Origin: Asterochloris sp. CNOR1
Taxonomy: Eukaryota > Chlorophyta > Trebouxiophyceae > Trebouxiales > Trebouxiaceae
Assembly (NCBI GenBank): GCA_963969365.1
Contig: OZ017747.1
Location: 2,418,001 to 2,482,000 of the forward strand
Length of the DNA stretch: 64,000 bases
Direction: 5' to 3'
Shown: piece by piece, positions 61,686 to 64,000 of the stretch
Layout: every line of letters begins with the position of its first letter
Position numbering within the stretch: the first letter of the stretch is position 1
Notes under the pieces: model-generated
The model's database searches: none
Told to the model about the DNA's origin: nothing
What the model saw: the letters and a program-made list of their open reading frames with translations, nothing else
Made by a program: the position numbers and the translations under genes

Positions 61686-64000
61686 ATGTTTGGCTCGAGG
61701 AGCCCCTCACCCTCTTTCAGTGGTGATGAACCCCCCAGACGGGCCAGTGCTGGCTCAGTGAAGAGCTTGCAGAGCCCTGATCTGTCTAGGAGACTCAGCA
61801 CAGCCAGCAGCTGGGGTGGCAGGGATACCAGTCAGCGTGATCACATCCTTGTTGCTGTCCGCTTCAGGCCCATCAGGTGGGGCTGGCAGCTGCACCATTG
61901 AGCAGGGCTACTCAATCAGAAGTTCTGTTCAGAAGCCTGATGAAGCCTCAGAGACGGATCCTCTTGCCCCGAGGAGCAGCCTGCTGAGCTTTCACTGTGC
62001 AGTGACCGAGAGCGTCTACGAGGGGACACAGAGGTATGGGGCCCCAATGGCGAGAACTCCGTAGGGCTACTACAGGACGTGGGCCTGAGAGTGCGCTACA
62101 CGTATGACCAGTGCTTTGATGGCACGCGCACCAATCAGCAGGCAAGCAGGGTGGGCACTTGGCATCGCCGTGGTGGTGTCAGCTGTGGGATTCGGGGCAT
62201 TCTGGCACCACAGCTTGAGCTGCTTGGACCACAGCTCAAGCTGGCCTGCTAGCGGGTCATTGGAAGGCTGTTTATCAGCCCTGAAAATCATGATCCACGG
62301 TTGCTTGCTGGTCCCATTATGCTGCAAAGTCCTCCCAGGGGCTGCCTGCAAGGCCAGAGGTCCGAACAAGCAATCATTTGCGTGCAGGTGTATGCAGCCA
62401 CCTCCAGCAGCATCGTGCGCTCTGCCATGGACGGCCTGAATGGCACTGTGTTTGCCTATGGAGTCACCAGCAGTGGCAAGACTTACACAATGATGGTGAG
62501 GCCTTGAACTCATGTCTGCAATCCCCAGATGCTCCTTTCCTGCTGCTGGGCCTGCCCCTGGTCTTGCCGCTGACCGCCAATTTGGCCCAGCCTACAGGAG
62601 TTGTCAGCATTTGCATGTCAATCCTGGCCCCTGCTGCTGGCCCTGCTGCCAAAGCCATAACAGAGAGCATTAGGCCATTGAGGGGGTGCAACTGCATCCT
62701 GCTCCTCTAAGTAGTGCCCTGACATGGCCTGCAGGGGGAGGCAGGCAATCCTGGGGTGGTGCAGCGAGCCATGCAGGATGTATTTGAAGCCATCGAGAGG
62801 ACGCCAGGCAGGGACTTTCTGCTGCGGCTGAGCATGATGGAGATTTACAATGAGGTCAGTCAAAGGGGCTGGGCAGCCATAAGAGCTTGCCGTCTGGCTG
62901 GCCTTGTCATGCTCCTGGCCACCGGCAGCACTTAACTGGAGTGCCATGGCTCACGTGTGCTGGCCAATCCTGCTTGTTGCTTGCTGTTCGGCACAAACAT
63001 CTCAGCCACTGGAAGAGCTGTAGTCCATCCAGGCAGCAACAGGACTACCTGCGGGCACACATGGCTGCAGCTTGTTACTGGCCCCATTCCCTGCAGGCAA
63101 AGTTGCCCATGGATGTGCTGCCTGTGCCAGAGCTTCAGCCTGGCAAGCCTGTTGGACCTCACGCTGGCCCTGTTCTGAGCCGCGATGCTGTTGTCTAGGG
63201 TTGAGTAGCCTGCACAAGTTCGCTGCCTCACCCCTGTGGGCGATCGATGACACCTGGAGTTGGGGTGCTTTGAGGGCCTGGCCTGCGGCATCATGCTCGC
63301 CTGCTTTGCTGCCTGTCGCCTGCAGGTGGGTGGAATGCCTCCTGGACCCTCAGGGAAGTGGAGCATGACCTGCAAGAGCCGCGTCATGACCCTGCTGCGT
63401 CCCCCCCCGCAGGTGGTGAATGACCTGCTGGACCCCCGGCGGGGCAACCTGAAGCTGCGGGAGGACCCCAAGCGCGGCTTCTTCATTGAGGGCATCAAGG
63501 AGGAGACCCTGGTGTCTGCAGAGCATGCGCTGTCCATCATTGCAGCAGGCGACGCCCACCGCAAGGTGCCCTGCTGCTTGCCAGCTTGCTGGCCCTGCTC
63601 GCACCTGCCACAAACCCTGCCACGTCAAGGGGCCCTGCCTGCACCTGTAGGGCTATGCCCAGTCTCGCCTCTGGCTGCCTATCACTTGGGCTCTTGCTTT
63701 GCTCCGCCCCTGTTGCTGCGCACGGGGACGGCCAACCACGAGGTGCTATATTATCTTTTTGTGATGTTGACAGCCAAGGCCTGCCCTGGGAACTTTAGCA
63801 TACTTCCAGCAGGGGCCCGTTTTGCTTTGTGCACTCTTCCTGAACAATCCATGTCAGGCTGCGCACATCAAATGGTGCACTATCATCATGCAAGTGGCTA
63901 CCCCAGTGCTGCAGGCCAGCCAGCACATTGCCTGCTTACATGCCCGCCAGCAGCTGCTCCCAGTGTTTCCCCCGGCTGCCCCAGGTATCTGCCACAACCT
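61686..64000 (+). CDS. Kinesin-7 family motor (3' partial)
   Basis: Microtubule motor; plant-lineage kinesin-7 proteins act in cytokinesis, spindle and organelle functions. ATG at 61686 opens a Ser/Arg/Pro-rich leader ([20 protein letters not shown]), then [11 protein letters not shown], the first motor strand. Exon 2 (about 62002-62141) joins in phase: [35 protein letters not shown]. Exon 3 (about 62389-62493) holds the P-loop [13 protein letters not shown] after [13 protein letters not shown]. Exon 4 (about 62736-62853) is [20 protein letters not shown] with [13 protein letters not shown]. Exon 5 (about 63414-63564) is [43 protein letters not shown]. Switch I, switch II and the tail lie beyond the window. 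Intron 2 uses a GC donor. The closest match by memory is plant kinesin-7 ([27 protein letters not shown]). Confidence 0.92.

Overview
This window looks like nuclear DNA of a green alga (chlorophyte, possibly Trebouxiophyceae; the exact taxon cannot be fixed from sequence alone). Reasons: it is GC-rich and intron-dense, with many short phase-consistent introns whose acceptors are very often CTGCAG; 5.8-11 kb genes carry dozens of small exons; and the gene set mixes plant-type families (DUF506, STE20/SIK1-like kinase, kinesin-7, HSF, SLP phosphatase, MIEL1/RCHY1 E3 ligase) with a ciliary-lineage gene (TBC1D31) and a fungal-type cellulose-binding module. I see no bacterial operons, phage, CRISPR, tRNA or rRNA genes, and no recognisable retroelement.

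Layout. 1-3095 (+): 3' part of an expansin with two CBM1-like domains. 3853-10963 (-): cytosolic-type cysteinyl-tRNA synthetase. 11285-21439 (+): TBC1D31/WDR67 homologue (WD40, TBC, long coiled coil). 21768-23496 (+): DUF506 PDDEXK-like protein. 23995-27829 (-): Shewanella-like protein phosphatase. 28084-30207 (-): protein with two thioredoxin-like folds lacking CxxC. 30287-31771 (+): ribosomal protein uL23 (RPL23A). 31884-34328 (-): metallo-beta-lactamase-fold protein. 34638-40119 (-): STE20/MST-type kinase. 40241-41359 (+): maltose O-acetyltransferase. 41574-43915 (-): RCHY1-type CHY/RING E3 ligase. 44328-45426 (+): unrecognised Ala/Gln-rich protein with a PP1-docking-like motif. 45762-56354 (+): Kelch plus coiled-coil protein. 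56575-60399 (-): heat shock factor, whose upstream region is a decayed histone H3 gene (about 60450-60985). 61686 to the end (+): kinesin-7, 3' truncated by the window.

The genes are unrelated housekeeping and signalling genes, packed tightly, with several divergent pairs sharing short promoters (79 bp between the thioredoxin-like gene and RPL23A; 121 bp between the kinase and the acetyltransferase).

The most unusual signal is structural, not a single gene. Introns of at least six genes contain one to three degenerate tandem copies of the neighbouring splice junction (exon edge plus adjacent intron), spaced about 65-170 bp. I call these 'splice-junction echoes'. A second recurrent trait is GC-AG introns, at least six across four genes, each required by frame and family alignment. 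Exon boundaries given here come from reading splice motifs and frame by eye, without transcripts.
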